Positions 1 to 9,149 of a stretch of 64,000 nt of DNA are shown here, piece after piece. The translations under genes and the position numbers were made by a program. This DNA comes from Leptospira brenneri. GTDB lineage: Bacteria > Spirochaetota > Leptospiria > Leptospirales > Leptospiraceae. The stretch is from positions 9,923-73,922 of the forward strand of contig NZ_NPDQ01000011.1 of assembly GCF_002812125.1 (NCBI RefSeq), written 5' to 3'. The stretch's first letter is position 1. Every line of letters starts with the position of its first letter. The notes under the pieces were generated by a model. It did not search any database, was not told the DNA's origin, and saw only the letters and a program-made list of their open reading frames with translations.

Positions 1-902
1 TGAGTTAGAAGTTCGTTTTCTATTTCCGAGTCGGCTACGTATACGGATTTTGTATACATAGGAAAGGTTTCATAGGAAATCCATAAATACCCTTGGTCTC
101 CCCAAGAAGAGCCCCAGGAATTCCAAACCTTGAAGGCTTTCTTTTTGTCATTAAAACCTAAAATCACAAGAGACTGGGCACCTAAGATTTCACCAGATCC
201 CGTTTCAAAAACAACATCCGGTTTAGGGTCTCTGAAATTTTCATAAACTAAATATCCGATGAGAACGGGCCTTTTTTCAGCTAATGCTAGTTTAATGGAA
301 ATGAGGTCGTGTGGTTCAATTCTATAAATCCTTCGAAGTCTCGCTTTTCTTCCCGCTTCAACAATATCCGCTTTGGGTCTAGTTCTGAAATTTGATGAAG
401 ATTCATTCATCTGTTGTAAAGGAACAGATCCTCTACTTTCTGCAAGCACCAGGGCATCTAAAAGTGAAACTGCCTGGTCTTTACCACTGTTTAATTGATT
501 ATAAATAAAATTTGGAGAATAAAAAAGTTTTTGTCCGTTAGCTGAGGAAGGTCCAACCAACGAGAGATTTCGAATCCCTTTTTTTTTCGCCTCTAAATAA
601 GAAATCAGTCCATAACCTACAGTGTAACCAACGTTATCTTTATAGGTGCCTTGGTCAGCTGGTGTTGGAAATTCCCCCGTGAATTCGAAACTCCCTGGCA
701 AATCCGAACCAACCATTTCTGATCGAAAAGGGGGAATGCTTTGGTAAAGTTCGAAAGGATCAGGTATGAGGCCAGGTTTCCGTAAGGAAGATTTGGATTC
801 CGTTTTCCCGGTGATGGGTTTGGATTGGAATCCCGCGATCAACATAGCAACAAAGATAAAAACAGTTCCAAGTGCAATTCGATGTTTGGTTTTCCTTAAC
901 AT
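1..902 (-). CDS. Papain-fold (C1A-like) protein, catalytically dead; 3' end off window
   Basis: The coding strand runs off the left edge, so the C-terminus is missing; about 300 residues are visible. A hydrophobic N-terminal segment (about residues 7-25) suggests export or a membrane anchor. The C-terminal half has the papain landmark NSWGSSWGDQGY (N261 onward), and DQG at 83-85 matches the oxyanion Gln region. The catalytic Cys is absent: the helix that should start with Cys-Trp-Ala-Phe reads TVGYGLIS (T94), with no Cys in residues 82-104. The catalytic His is replaced by Gln (Q243, in GAQSLVILGF). The fold is recognisable; loss of peptidase activity is inferred. The ATG lies 1 base after the tonB-like stop, with an AGAGGA ribosome-binding site inside that gene, so translation is probably coupled. 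It is the last visible gene of an exbB-tonB operon. Confidence 0.75.
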   Translation of the reverse strand, partial: MLRKTKHRIALGTVFIFVAMLIAGFQSKPITGKTESKSSLRKPGLIPDPFELYQSIPPFRSEMVGSDLPGSFEFTGEFPTPADQGTYKDNVGYTVGYGLISYLEAKKKGIRNLSLVGPSSANGQKLFYSPNFIYNQLNSGKDQAVSLLDALVLAESRGSVPLQQMNESSSNFRTRPKADIVEAGRKARLRRIYRIEPHDLISIKLALAEKRPVLIGYLVYENFRDPKPDVVFETGSGEILGAQSLVILGFNDKKKAFKVWNSWGSSWGDQGYLWISYETFPMYTKSVYVADSEIENELLT

Positions 903-903
903 T

Positions 904-1545
904 TTAATCCTCTTCTAAATCAAAACTGATCGGGAGCCTATGTGCCATTCTGGTAGGTTTTCCTTTATCATACCCAGGAGAAAACCGAGCTCTTTGGATG
1001 ATGCGAATGGCTGCTTCATCAAATCCATAACCCGCTCTTCCAGAGACAATTTTTACACCTTGAAGGACACCATGTTCATCCACTTGCACCATTACAATGA
1101 CTGTTTTCTGGCTGATATTGGCTGCTTTAGCAGCTTCTGGAAAGTATGCTTTCAAATCAAAATCGATGATGGGAGTGGGAGGTCTATCTCCATTAAAAGA
1201 AAACAAATATCCATCTTTGTCGGTTCCGTTTCCGGAAAGTTGGTTGGGATTCAAATCAGAATTGTCTGGTTTTTCTTCCGCATCTTTATTTGATCCTTCC
1301 ACCCATTCTTGTTTTTCAACGGGAGCCGGACTCGAAGTCCCACCGATGAGTTCAGGTGGGATCTCTTCAAACGAAACATCCACATCTTCCATTGAAGTTT
1401 CTTGGAAGGCTGCGTTACTCGGAAGTGTGAGAATAAAATAAATCAGATAACAAAATACATGCAAACCTACTGAGGCAAATAGACTGGCTCGAAAGAGTCC
1501 AAATCGTCTCAGTTTGTATTGCAAGGATAAGGTAAATGACTTCAT
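904..1545 (-). CDS. TonB-family energy transducer
   Basis: 213 residues with the TonB layout: a short cytoplasmic N-terminus, one membrane helix (about 20-42), a Pro/Glu/Asp-rich periplasmic linker (about 50-120), and a C-terminal TonB domain (about 125-213). The C-terminal domain has the typical pattern of a V-x-V-x-V-D-x-x-G strand, a repeated G-x-D-E-A-A helix (GFDEAAIRIIQ) and an R-F-x-P strand. TonB couples the inner-membrane proton gradient, through ExbB/ExbD, to outer-membrane transporters. It sits 16 bases after an ExbB-like gene and 1 base before the papain-like gene. No ExbD lies between them, so the third partner must be elsewhere. Which outer-membrane receptor it serves cannot be told. 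Confidence 0.85.
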   Translation of the reverse strand: MKSFTLSLQYKLRRFGLFRASLFASVGLHVFCYLIYFILTLPSNAAFQETSMEDVDVSFEEIPPELIGGTSSPAPVEKQEWVEGSNKDAEEKPDNSDLNPNQLSGNGTDKDGYLFSFNGDRPPTPIIDFDLKAYFPEAAKAANISQKTVIVMVQVDEHGVLQGVKIVSGRAGYGFDEAAIRIIQRARFSPGYDKGKPTRMAHRLPISFDLEED

Positions 1546-1561
1546 TCTATTTGCTTACTTT

Positions 1562-2221
1562 CTAGTGGTGGATATTCGGCGTAGAACTAGAAGACTGGTT
1601 GTGTTTTCCACTCGTCACAAAACTCGCATGGATTTCTTTTGATAGAATTTCTAGATGTCCAAGGATGAGTTTCATTTTACGAGTGAAGTAATTATTTGCC
1701 ATCACCACAGGGATTGCCACGGCAAGTCCGGCAGCCGTTGCCAGTAGAGCCGTTGAGATACTACGCATGACCACTTCTGCCCCAGAGTTCCCCAGAGTTC
1801 CCAGTCCATAAAAGGCCTTGATGACACCAAGAACCGTACCTAAAAGTCCGATAAACGGTGTATTGTTTCCGAGAGTGTTTAAGATAGGGAGTCTTTCTTC
1901 TAAACTCAAACGTTCTTTGAGAATTTTCCCTTCCATCAGTTCCATTAAACCCTTGTGATTTTCCTTCTCCCTTTCTAAAACAAAATGAATGAAACGAGTA
2001 TAGGAGTTTTCCATCGGGTGAGTCTCTAATAATTTCTCAGTCCCTTTGAGGTCTCTGTGCCGAATGAGAACCGTGAGTGAATCCAGTAGTGACTCTGATT
2101 CTTTGTTAAAATTACGTTTATAAACAATCAACCTTTCGATAAATACAGCAATTGCGAGAATACTCGCAAATAACATAACGAGGAAGATGATCTTTTCCCC
2201 AAGGTCTACGAAATCTTGCAT
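1562..2221 (-). CDS. MotA/TolQ/ExbB proton channel family protein
   Basis: 219 residues. The first membrane helix is at about 11-32. A cytoplasmic segment of about 100 residues follows. The paired helices carry the family signature: LGNNTPFIGLLGTVLGV (about 118-134) and ISTALLATAAGLAVAIP (about 153-169), including the conserved Thr in the pore-lining helix. ExbB-type proteins form the pentameric channel that powers TonB. It is the first gene of a leftward operon with the TonB-like and papain-like genes. The 106-base gap to the rightward gene at 2328 must hold both promoters. The C-terminus ends in a Ser/His-rich tail (QSSSSTPNIHH). Confidence 0.88.
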   Translation of the reverse strand: MQDFVDLGEKIIFLVMLFASILAIAVFIERLIVYKRNFNKESESLLDSLTVLIRHRDLKGTEKLLETHPMENSYTRFIHFVLEREKENHKGLMELMEGKILKERLSLEERLPILNTLGNNTPFIGLLGTVLGVIKAFYGLGTLGNSGAEVVMRSISTALLATAAGLAVAIPVVMANNYFTRKMKLILGHLEILSKEIHASFVTSGKHNQSSSSTPNIHH

Positions 2222-2327
2222 TTTAGGAACCTTCTAACGGACAGAATTCTCTACCTTGGACAACAATCAAAGAGAAAAATTGCAGAAAAAGAACTTCGGT
2301 TGCTCTTAAGTCGACCCTAAAGAAAGA

Positions 2328-4208
2328 ATGATTCCAAAGGTTGGTATGAAGGCAAAAAACATTCTTCCCAGTTTTTTGGGGTTCATTTTTATCGTTTTCG
2401 GTGTTTCTCTGGTAGTGTTCTATGCTACAAGGTCTTGGGAGACATTTCTCAGTATCTGTCCGAACAAAGATTTTTTATCATGGGATGAAAATATCCGACT
2501 GAATCAGGTCCTTGATCAATATGTTGATTTCCGTACGGGGAGTTGGTTTCGTGCCGTTATGCCGTTCGTGGAAAGTCCCACTTGGCCACCACTTCGCTCA
2601 ATCCTAACATTTGTTACTCTTTATTTGCCATTGGATGCTTATGAAACTTATAGAGATTCTTTTTTAGGGCTTCTTTTTTTAATTTTAGTTTATCCTGCAT
2701 TGGTTTATATTTCTTTTCGCATAACAAAATCACTATTGTGGTCAGGGATTCTTTCGGGACTGGTTTTTATTCTTACCATCCAAACAGGAGAAGTTCCTGC
2801 ATATTCTCTTTCTTCCATGTTGGAAACACAGTCTATGTTTTTTCTTTTGTTTTCTATTTATGCCGTTTATCGGTTGTACGATGTGGATAACCGGGAAACT
2901 GAAATTGATTCTGGAACCAAATGGCTTGTTTTGTTTTCTTTGTTTGGATTTTATTTTACTAAATATCCATACGGGATTTTATTTTTTATGGCATGTTTTG
3001 CCTACGAGTTGGTAAGGTCGCCGGGCATTTACAAGGATGCTTTATTTTATTTATTAAAAAACTACGCGAGAGGATTGCGGTTAATTTATCTTGTTTTTGT
3101 TGTTTTAATGGTGTTTTCTTTACCGATTTTGCGAGTTGTCACAAAAATCAACTTAAACCAAAAGGGATTCAAACAGTTTATGTTTGGGATCACCTTCCTT
3201 TTGTTTGTGGATCTTTCTGTTTATTTTTTCCGTAAACGAGATGAGATTAAAAAAGTATTCCCTAAAACCGCAGTTGTGCTTTGGGTATATGCAATTTTCC
3301 CAGCATTTCTTTGGTTGTTTATGAATCCAGATCGGGTCAATGCCTTGATTGATGCCCAGATGATTGTCAATGCTTATACACGAAGTTTTTTCTTAACTCT
3401 TTGGACAGAGCCAGGACTTGATTCGTCTATCCCGGGAGTTTTTGATTTTATTTGGGGATTTCGTACGTTAATTATTTTTTCCACTCTCTCTCTTCTTTAT
3501 TTTATTTTCCGTCCGGGAACAAAATTCCAAACAAAACTAAAAGACCCTCTCCTTGCAGGCTCTCTCATTTTATTTTTAGAACTTCTTATTTTGGAACTGA
3601 CTACGGGAAACAAACAACCAAGACATGTATTACAATTTATCCCTGCGATTGGGCTTGTTGGGTATCTTTGGATTCTCCGTTTGTACCAGTTAGCTGAGAC
3701 TAAAATAGAAAGGTTTGCTTCTGTTTCTGTTTTCCTTCTAACCTCTCTCTTTGTATTTTCGAATTCTGTATACTCTCAAGGGATTTTGACAGGTGAATTT
3801 TTTGAGAAAAAAATGTTTTGTTACCGCGGGATGAACGCTGGCGATTTCCAACCAGCAAGGGAGATCGCCGAACAGATATCACCTGAGAAGAAATACATTC
3901 TCATCAATGCCTTCCATTTTGAGGAGAAATACGGCTCCAAAGGACGTGTGCTTGCCTCTGATTTTGACCTTGCCATGAAACTGAAGACTTACAAACAGGG
4001 GATGGTACGGAATGATAATAAATATAGGTGGAAAGAATGGACGGATTTTGATTCCGTTCTTTTATTGAGTGATGTGTGCCCAGATAGTTTTGTAGAAGAA
4101 AAATTTGAAAATCGAACAAAAATCTTGAATAGTAAGTCAACACTGCTGTCTACTTACAGAGAGAGTTCTGGTACTGCGTGCCTCCAAGAATATAAATTGC
4201 TCAAATAG
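2328..4208 (+). CDS. Polytopic membrane protein, GT-C glycosyltransferase-like
   Basis: 626 residues with about 11-12 hydrophobic helices. A luminal-type first loop contains W-D-E-N (about residue 53), the acidic position expected for lipid-phosphate-sugar glycosyltransferases of the GT-C/PMT/ArnT type. A soluble tail of about 120 residues follows the last helix. This architecture is typical of membrane enzymes that move sugars from polyprenyl carriers onto lipid or protein. The exact acceptor is unknown. Two starts are possible: ATG 2328, or ATG 2346, which has AAGG five bases upstream. The RND gene starts 12 bases after the stop, so the two may be co-transcribed. Confidence 0.6.
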   Translation: MIPKVGMKAKNILPSFLGFIFIVFGVSLVVFYATRSWETFLSICPNKDFLSWDENIRLNQVLDQYVDFRTGSWFRAVMPFVESPTWPPLRSILTFVTLYLPLDAYETYRDSFLGLLFLILVYPALVYISFRITKSLLWSGILSGLVFILTIQTGEVPAYSLSSMLETQSMFFLLFSIYAVYRLYDVDNRETEIDSGTKWLVLFSLFGFYFTKYPYGILFFMACFAYELVRSPGIYKDALFYLLKNYARGLRLIYLVFVVLMVFSLPILRVVTKINLNQKGFKQFMFGITFLLFVDLSVYFFRKRDEIKKVFPKTAVVLWVYAIFPAFLWLFMNPDRVNALIDAQMIVNAYTRSFFLTLWTEPGLDSSIPGVFDFIWGFRTLIIFSTLSLLYFIFRPGTKFQTKLKDPLLAGSLILFLELLILELTTGNKQPRHVLQFIPAIGLVGYLWILRLYQLAETKIERFASVSVFLLTSLFVFSNSVYSQGILTGEFFEKKMFCYRGMNAGDFQPAREIAEQISPEKKYILINAFHFEEKYGSKGRVLASDFDLAMKLKTYKQGMVRNDNKYRWKEWTDFDSVLLLSDVCPDSFVEEKFENRTKILNSKSTLLSTYRESSGTACLQEYKLLK

Positions 4209-4220
4209 AGAAAGAGTTTT

Positions 4221-7200
4221 ATGAGTATAGCTTCCTTTTCCATCAAACGTCCCATTTTTATATCTTCGTTAGTCATCATTATGGTGATTACGGGTTATAT
4301 TTCTTTAAAACGTATCGGTGTTGACCTTTTCCCTGACATCAACATTCCATTTGTCGTGGTTTCGACAGTATATCCTGGGGCTGGTCCGGAAGAGATTGAA
4401 ACTTCCATCTCCAAACCCTTAGAAGAGGAATTAAGTTCTATTTCAGGACTCAAACGAATCACCTCTCGGAACCAAGAAGGGATCTCGCTTGTATTTGCTG
4501 AGTTCAACCTCACGACAGATATCAAATACGCGGAACAACAAGTTCGGGATAAAACGGCCCGTGCAAGACCAAACTTCCCTGATTCCTCGAAAGAACCTTT
4601 GGTGCAGAGGTTTGATCCGGCCGACCAACCCATCATGAGAATCTCACTTTTTGCGGATCTACCGGAAGGGGAACTTTATGATCTAGCGAAAGAAAGAATC
4701 AAAACCAAACTCGAGCAGGTCAATAACGTCGGCGCTGTTAAAATCATCGGTGGGTCTCGTAGAGAAATTCATATCGAACTGGATCGCAATAAAATCAATG
4801 CCTTCCAGATTCCTGCCATTTCCATTGGAAACCAAATCAAAAACTCTGGGGTGAATATCCCTGCAGGAAAAGTAGAAGGGGGGGATAAAGAAACTTCCTT
4901 TCGTACGGTAGGAAAGTATGAATCCTTATCTCAAATCGAAAACACGGTTGTATCTTTTGGTGGAGAATTTGGAAGAGGGGTTCTAGTTAAGGATCTTGGA
5001 CAAGTTAAAGACACTCTTGAAGACCGCCAAACACTCGGTATGCTCTATGCTGCCATTAGTGCCGAGGAACATGAAGAGCCTTCCATCATTGGAAAATTAT
5101 TATTCAAATACGATCCTCCTAAAAAAGAGAGAGTTCAAAAAACCGCACTTTTCCTAGACGTATACAAACAGTCTGGTGCAAACACGGTTGAAGTTGCCGA
5201 TGGGATTTTAGGAAAAATTGATAGTATCAACGATCAAATCAAAGACTTGAAAGGTGCTCCGAAGGTCATTCTGATTCGAGATGGATCTAAATGGATTCGT
5301 GCTAATATTGAGGATGTTACCATTGCGATCGTACTTGGTATTCTACTTGCGGTCATCGTAGTTTATCTTTTCCTTGGGAACGTTCGTTCTACCTTGATCA
5401 CTGGTATGGCACTTCCCAACTCAATGCTTGGTGCCTTTATCATTATGTATGCCATGGGTTTTACCATGAACGTAATGACTCTGCTCGCATTATCCCTTGC
5501 TGTGGGACTTCTTGTAGATGATGCCATTGTCGTGCGGGAAAATATTTTCCGTAAACTCGAAGAAGGGGAATCCGTCATTGTTGCAGCAAGGAAAGGAACA
5601 GAAGAAGTAACACTTGCTGTGATTGGAACTTCCTTAACTGTAATTGCCGTATTTCTTCCGATTGGATTTCTTTCTGGGATTGTTGGTCAGTTCTTTAAAC
5701 AGTTCGGTTTGACGGTTGTTTTTGCGATGATCATCTCCCTTTTTGATGGTTTGACCGTAGCACCGATGTTATCAGCTTATTTTGCTGGAAAAACAGACAT
5801 TCATAAAAAGAAAAATTTTGTATTACGTAACTTTGACAAGTTCCAAGATTTCTTGGACAAAATGTACGGAATCATTATGAAGTTTGCCTTAAAGAAACCA
5901 TGGGCAGTCATCCTTCTTACCTTCCTTACTTTGGTTACGAGTATTTTCTCTTTGGCTTTTGTAAAAAAGACCTTCTTACCTGCAAACGATCAAGGTGAGT
6001 TTATGGTGAACGTGGAGATGGCTCCCGGAACTTCTTTACAAGGCACAGCGGAAATGGTTAAACAAATCCAAACCGAAATCATCAAAACGGTTCCGGAACT
6101 TGATTTGATCGCAACAGTTGTGGGAAATAGCGATGGTGAATCCAATATTGCCACGATTGGTGTGGCATTATTGCCATCTGAATATCGAAAAAGAACCACT
6201 GGCGATGTAAAAGACCAAATCCGTGAATTTTTAAAACAATACCCTCAAGCAAGACCGAAAGTGAACGATTATTCTGCGATTGGTGGTGGAGTTCAGTATC
6301 CGTTTAACTTAAACTTAAAGGGAGAGAATCTACACGATTTAGAAGCTTATTCCTTTAAAGTGATGGAAGAACTAAAAAATGTTTCTGACTTAACGGATAT
6401 CGATACCACATATAGAACTGGTAAACCAGAATTCCAAGTAGTTCCCAACCGTGCTAAAATGCAAACAGTCGGTGTTGTGGCTGGGGTGATGGGGGCCGAA
6501 CTTCGTTACCACATTGAAGGTGGGGAAGTCGCAAAGTATTTGGAAAACGGGATTGAGTATGATGTAAGACTTAGGTTAAAAGAGGACCAAAGAAATTTAC
6601 GTAGATCCTTCTATGAGACAAGAGTTCCCAACATCCAAAACAGACTCATCCCACTCAGTGCCATTGCAGATGGAAAGGAAAGTAGTTCCCCTGCTAGGAT
6701 CATTCGTGAAGACAGATCTCGTGTGGTTCCTATCAATGCGAACTTAGCTCCTGGTGGAGCCATTGCCTCCGCTTCCGAAGCCGCCACAAAAATATTAAAA
6801 GAAAAACTCCCACCACCTCCGGGAATCACTTATGCTTTTGTGGGCCAATCGGAAGATTTCAAAGAACTATTACAAAACATAGTTCTTGCTTTTGGAATGG
6901 CTCTTATCTTCATCTATCTCGTGTTATCTTCTTTGTATGAGTCTTTTATCACACCAATTACAATTCTTTTTGCCATTCCCCCTGCGATTTCTGGAGCTTT
7001 TTTCGCTCTTGCCCTCACAGGTGAAATGTTAAATTTATTTAGTATGATTGGACTCATTCTTCTCATGGGACTTGTGGCCAAGAACTCCATCCTACTTGTG
7101 GATCACGCAATGCTTGCGATGAAAGAACATGGTATGACAAGAGATGAAGCGATCTTTGACGCTGGATCGAAACGACTTCGCCCCATCCTTATGACTTCCC

Positions 7201-7424
7201 TTGCAATGATTGCAGGAACATTGCCGATTGCACTTGGAATTGGAGAAGCATCTAAATCGAGAACAGCTATGGGTATTGCGATCATTGGGGGTCTTGTCCT
7301 TTCCACCCTCATCACCCTCATTGTGGTGCCTGCGGTGTTTGGATACGTTGATCGCCTTCGTGAAAAAATCGAAGGAGCTTTCCGTCCGGATTACGATATC
7401 CGACCAGAGGATTTAGAAGATTAA
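4221..7424 (+). CDS. RND-superfamily efflux transporter (AcrB/HAE1 type)
   Basis: 1067 residues, full length for an inner-membrane RND pump. It opens with the family signature SIKRPIFISSLVIIMVITG and V-D-L-F-P-D-I (about 29-42). It has two large periplasmic loops and two six-helix blocks (about 355-545 and 880-1045). Helix 4 carries the proton-relay pair in GLLVDDAIVVREN (about 430-442). These pumps expel hydrophobic compounds using the proton gradient and need a periplasmic adaptor and an outer-membrane channel. Neither partner is next to it here. It follows the GT-C-like gene by 12 bases, with a GAGAAAGAG ribosome-binding site. An inverted repeat at 7447-7468 follows the stop. Confidence 0.95.
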   Translation: MSIASFSIKRPIFISSLVIIMVITGYISLKRIGVDLFPDINIPFVVVSTVYPGAGPEEIETSISKPLEEELSSISGLKRITSRNQEGISLVFAEFNLTTDIKYAEQQVRDKTARARPNFPDSSKEPLVQRFDPADQPIMRISLFADLPEGELYDLAKERIKTKLEQVNNVGAVKIIGGSRREIHIELDRNKINAFQIPAISIGNQIKNSGVNIPAGKVEGGDKETSFRTVGKYESLSQIENTVVSFGGEFGRGVLVKDLGQVKDTLEDRQTLGMLYAAISAEEHEEPSIIGKLLFKYDPPKKERVQKTALFLDVYKQSGANTVEVADGILGKIDSINDQIKDLKGAPKVILIRDGSKWIRANIEDVTIAIVLGILLAVIVVYLFLGNVRSTLITGMALPNSMLGAFIIMYAMGFTMNVMTLLALSLAVGLLVDDAIVVRENIFRKLEEGESVIVAARKGTEEVTLAVIGTSLTVIAVFLPIGFLSGIVGQFFKQFGLTVVFAMIISLFDGLTVAPMLSAYFAGKTDIHKKKNFVLRNFDKFQDFLDKMYGIIMKFALKKPWAVILLTFLTLVTSIFSLAFVKKTFLPANDQGEFMVNVEMAPGTSLQGTAEMVKQIQTEIIKTVPELDLIATVVGNSDGESNIATIGVALLPSEYRKRTTGDVKDQIREFLKQYPQARPKVNDYSAIGGGVQYPFNLNLKGENLHDLEAYSFKVMEELKNVSDLTDIDTTYRTGKPEFQVVPNRAKMQTVGVVAGVMGAELRYHIEGGEVAKYLENGIEYDVRLRLKEDQRNLRRSFYETRVPNIQNRLIPLSAIADGKESSSPARIIREDRSRVVPINANLAPGGAIASASEAATKILKEKLPPPPGITYAFVGQSEDFKELLQNIVLAFGMALIFIYLVLSSLYESFITPITILFAIPPAISGAFFALALTGEMLNLFSMIGLILLMGLVAKNSILLVDHAMLAMKEHGMTRDEAIFDAGSKRLRPILMTSLAMIAGTLPIALGIGEASKSRTAMGIAIIGGLVLSTLITLIVVPAVFGYVDRLREKIEGAFRPDYDIRPEDLED

Positions 7425-7446
7425 TTAGAAAACTTTTGAAACCATC

Positions 7447-7468
7447 GGGCAAAAATTTAAACTTGCCC
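7447..7468 (+). terminator. Inverted repeat after RND gene, possible terminator
   Basis: GGGCAA (7447-7452) and TTGCCC (7463-7468) form a 6-bp stem 23 bases after the RND stop codon. Only a short T run follows (AAACTTT), so termination is weakly supported. Confidence 0.35.
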
Positions 7469-7477
7469 AAACTTTGA

Positions 7478-7518
7478 ATTCGGCGTTCTCTTGCTAACAT
7501 GTCTAGCGAACGCCGAAT
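7478..7518 (+). promoter_or_regulatory. 11-bp perfect inverted repeat enclosing the PilZ start codon
   Basis: ATTCGGCGTTC (7478-7488) is the exact reverse complement of GAACGCCGAAT (7508-7518). The 19-base loop holds the ATG (7499-7501). In the mRNA this would be a stable GC-containing hairpin with the start codon in its loop and no Shine-Dalgarno sequence within reach. It could control translation initiation or be a DNA operator; both are inference. Confidence 0.6.
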
Positions 7519-7861
7519 CTACAAAAGAATCTCTGAAAAAGTCCATCTCACTTACCGAGTGATCCAGTCGGGTGCCGGCTCGGCTCAATTTTTACCCAAT
7601 GACAAAGGGGAAGGGGAATCCCAGGATATTTCTGAAGGTGGTTTACTTTTCCGAACCAAAGAACCTATGCCTCTTGGGACAAGGTTAGAGTTAGAGTTAC
7701 GATTCCCTGATGTTAAGTACGTTTTGTACCCCAAAGCCAAGGTTGTTCGTTTGGAAGAATTTGGAGAAGGGGCCTTTTATGAAATCGGTCTTGAATTCAA
7801 TCAGATGTTTATCGATGATGAGAAACTTTTGTTGGAACACATTGGTCGACTAGAAGTTTAA
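7499..7861 (+). CDS. PilZ domain protein (probable c-di-GMP receptor)
   Basis: 120 residues, essentially one PilZ domain. The c-di-GMP-binding pattern is present: an N-terminal RRIYKR (residues 5-10, R-x-x-x-R) and, about 40 residues later, DISEGG (D/N-x-S-x-x-G). The hydrophobic beta-barrel strands end in YEIGLEF. PilZ proteins bind cyclic di-GMP and change the activity of a partner such as a motility or polysaccharide system. No partner domain is attached. The first Arg cluster begins at codon 5, so the ATG at 7499 is almost certainly the start, which places it inside the inverted repeat 7478-7518. Confidence 0.88.
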   Translation: MSSERRIYKRISEKVHLTYRVIQSGAGSAQFLPNDKGEGESQDISEGGLLFRTKEPMPLGTRLELELRFPDVKYVLYPKAKVVRLEEFGEGAFYEIGLEFNQMFIDDEKLLLEHIGRLEV

Positions 7862-7913
7862 ACTTAAAAAAAGTTTGTATTTCCTAAAAGTTTGATACCC
7901 AGGTAAAACTCGT

Positions 7914-9149
7914 ATGTTACAAAGAATATCTGTTCTTTTCCGGGGGATCCCTCTTGATCCAATTTCACTTCTTGCTGTATATTCGGAAATTCTCAGTAAA
8001 CTCTATTTTCTTGGTTTCGCTTTTTGCCTGGCATATATCCAAAGTGTGTATTTGGAATGGAATGCCATAGACCAAACCAATTGTATTTTATCGGCGATCC
8101 AACTTGGTTTAAGTATCATCCTTGTGTTTACTTCCTTTTTTTATAGAAGGTTTTTTGGTTTTGCTCCTATCATTGTTCGTTTGACATTATTTCTTTTGGT
8201 TCTTGTGGAAATCGAAACTGGATTTCATGATCCTACCATTCCCTATTTTGATCCTAGAAATTGGTTAACAATTACAGCCATCCTTGCCACATCTTCGTTC
8301 TTTTACCCCGGACTTGTTTGGCAGTACATTTTAGAGTGGTCCATTGTTTTGATGATTTATATCATCCGTGTGTATTTTGCCAACCAAACAGTGATCCCAC
8401 TGGAAACTTGGAGAGAGATGTCGACCATTTTCCCTCTCTTTCTTGTGGCCTTCTTTTTAAACCATTGGTGGTTTCGAACTCGGTACATCGCTGCTTATCG
8501 CGGTATGTTACTCGAAGAGAAACGTAGGACTTTTTTTCAGGACATTCATGATAGTTTGGGTTCTCAGCTCACAGATTTAGTTTTGCTTTCGCAAAAGATG
8601 GAAAAATCTCCAAAAGAGATTACAGACCTTCAATTACAAAAACTAAAACGACTTTCCACTTCGGCACTCCAATCCTTACGCACACAGGTCCAAGAAGAAG
8701 ATGAGAGGGAATTATTCCAAGAATCTCTCTTAGATGGATTGAAGTTATCCATTAAAAAAAGATACAAACTCGCTGGTCGTAATATTAAGTTAGAATGGGA
8801 AACTTTGGGAGAAGATCCGATCATCAAAATCAAAGAACCAGAAATGGCTCACCACATCCTTCAAATTTTTAAAGAGATCACTACCAATGATTTACGTCAT
8901 GGAGATGGAACATCCTCCTGGCAAGTAGACCGAACTCCAGAACATTTAAAATTTCGTTTTCTCTCAGAATCAAAAAGTTTAGAAGATAAGGAGAACAATC
9001 TAAGTTTAAAGGGGACAGAGGAATCCGAATCGGGAATCGGCGAACGAGGGTTATACCAAAGAATCAAATTCCTAAATGGAGAAATGAATATTACTAATCC
9101 TCCATACCAAATCAATATGAAACTTCCGATCAGTGTGTTTGAATTATGA
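7914..9149 (+). CDS. Membrane sensor histidine kinase (HisKA_3 / NarX-LiaS type)
   Basis: 411 residues. The N-terminal half has about six hydrophobic helices (about 25-190) and no large extracytoplasmic domain. A linker leads to the dimerisation helix FFQDIHDSLGSQLTD, whose His (about H212) is the phosphorylation site and whose H-D motif is typical of HisKA_3 kinases. The C-terminal ATP-binding domain is abbreviated: an N-box-like KEITTNDLRHG (about 322-332) and a G-box with GIGERGLYQR near residue 377. The gene overlaps the downstream response regulator by 4 bases (ATGA), so the two form a cognate pair. The signal is unknown; the short loops suggest it senses something in the membrane. Confidence 0.88.
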   Translation: MLQRISVLFRGIPLDPISLLAVYSEILSKLYFLGFAFCLAYIQSVYLEWNAIDQTNCILSAIQLGLSIILVFTSFFYRRFFGFAPIIVRLTLFLLVLVEIETGFHDPTIPYFDPRNWLTITAILATSSFFYPGLVWQYILEWSIVLMIYIIRVYFANQTVIPLETWREMSTIFPLFLVAFFLNHWWFRTRYIAAYRGMLLEEKRRTFFQDIHDSLGSQLTDLVLLSQKMEKSPKEITDLQLQKLKRLSTSALQSLRTQVQEEDERELFQESLLDGLKLSIKKRYKLAGRNIKLEWETLGEDPIIKIKEPEMAHHILQIFKEITTNDLRHGDGTSSWQVDRTPEHLKFRFLSESKSLEDKENNLSLKGTEESESGIGERGLYQRIKFLNGEMNITNPPYQINMKLPISVFEL

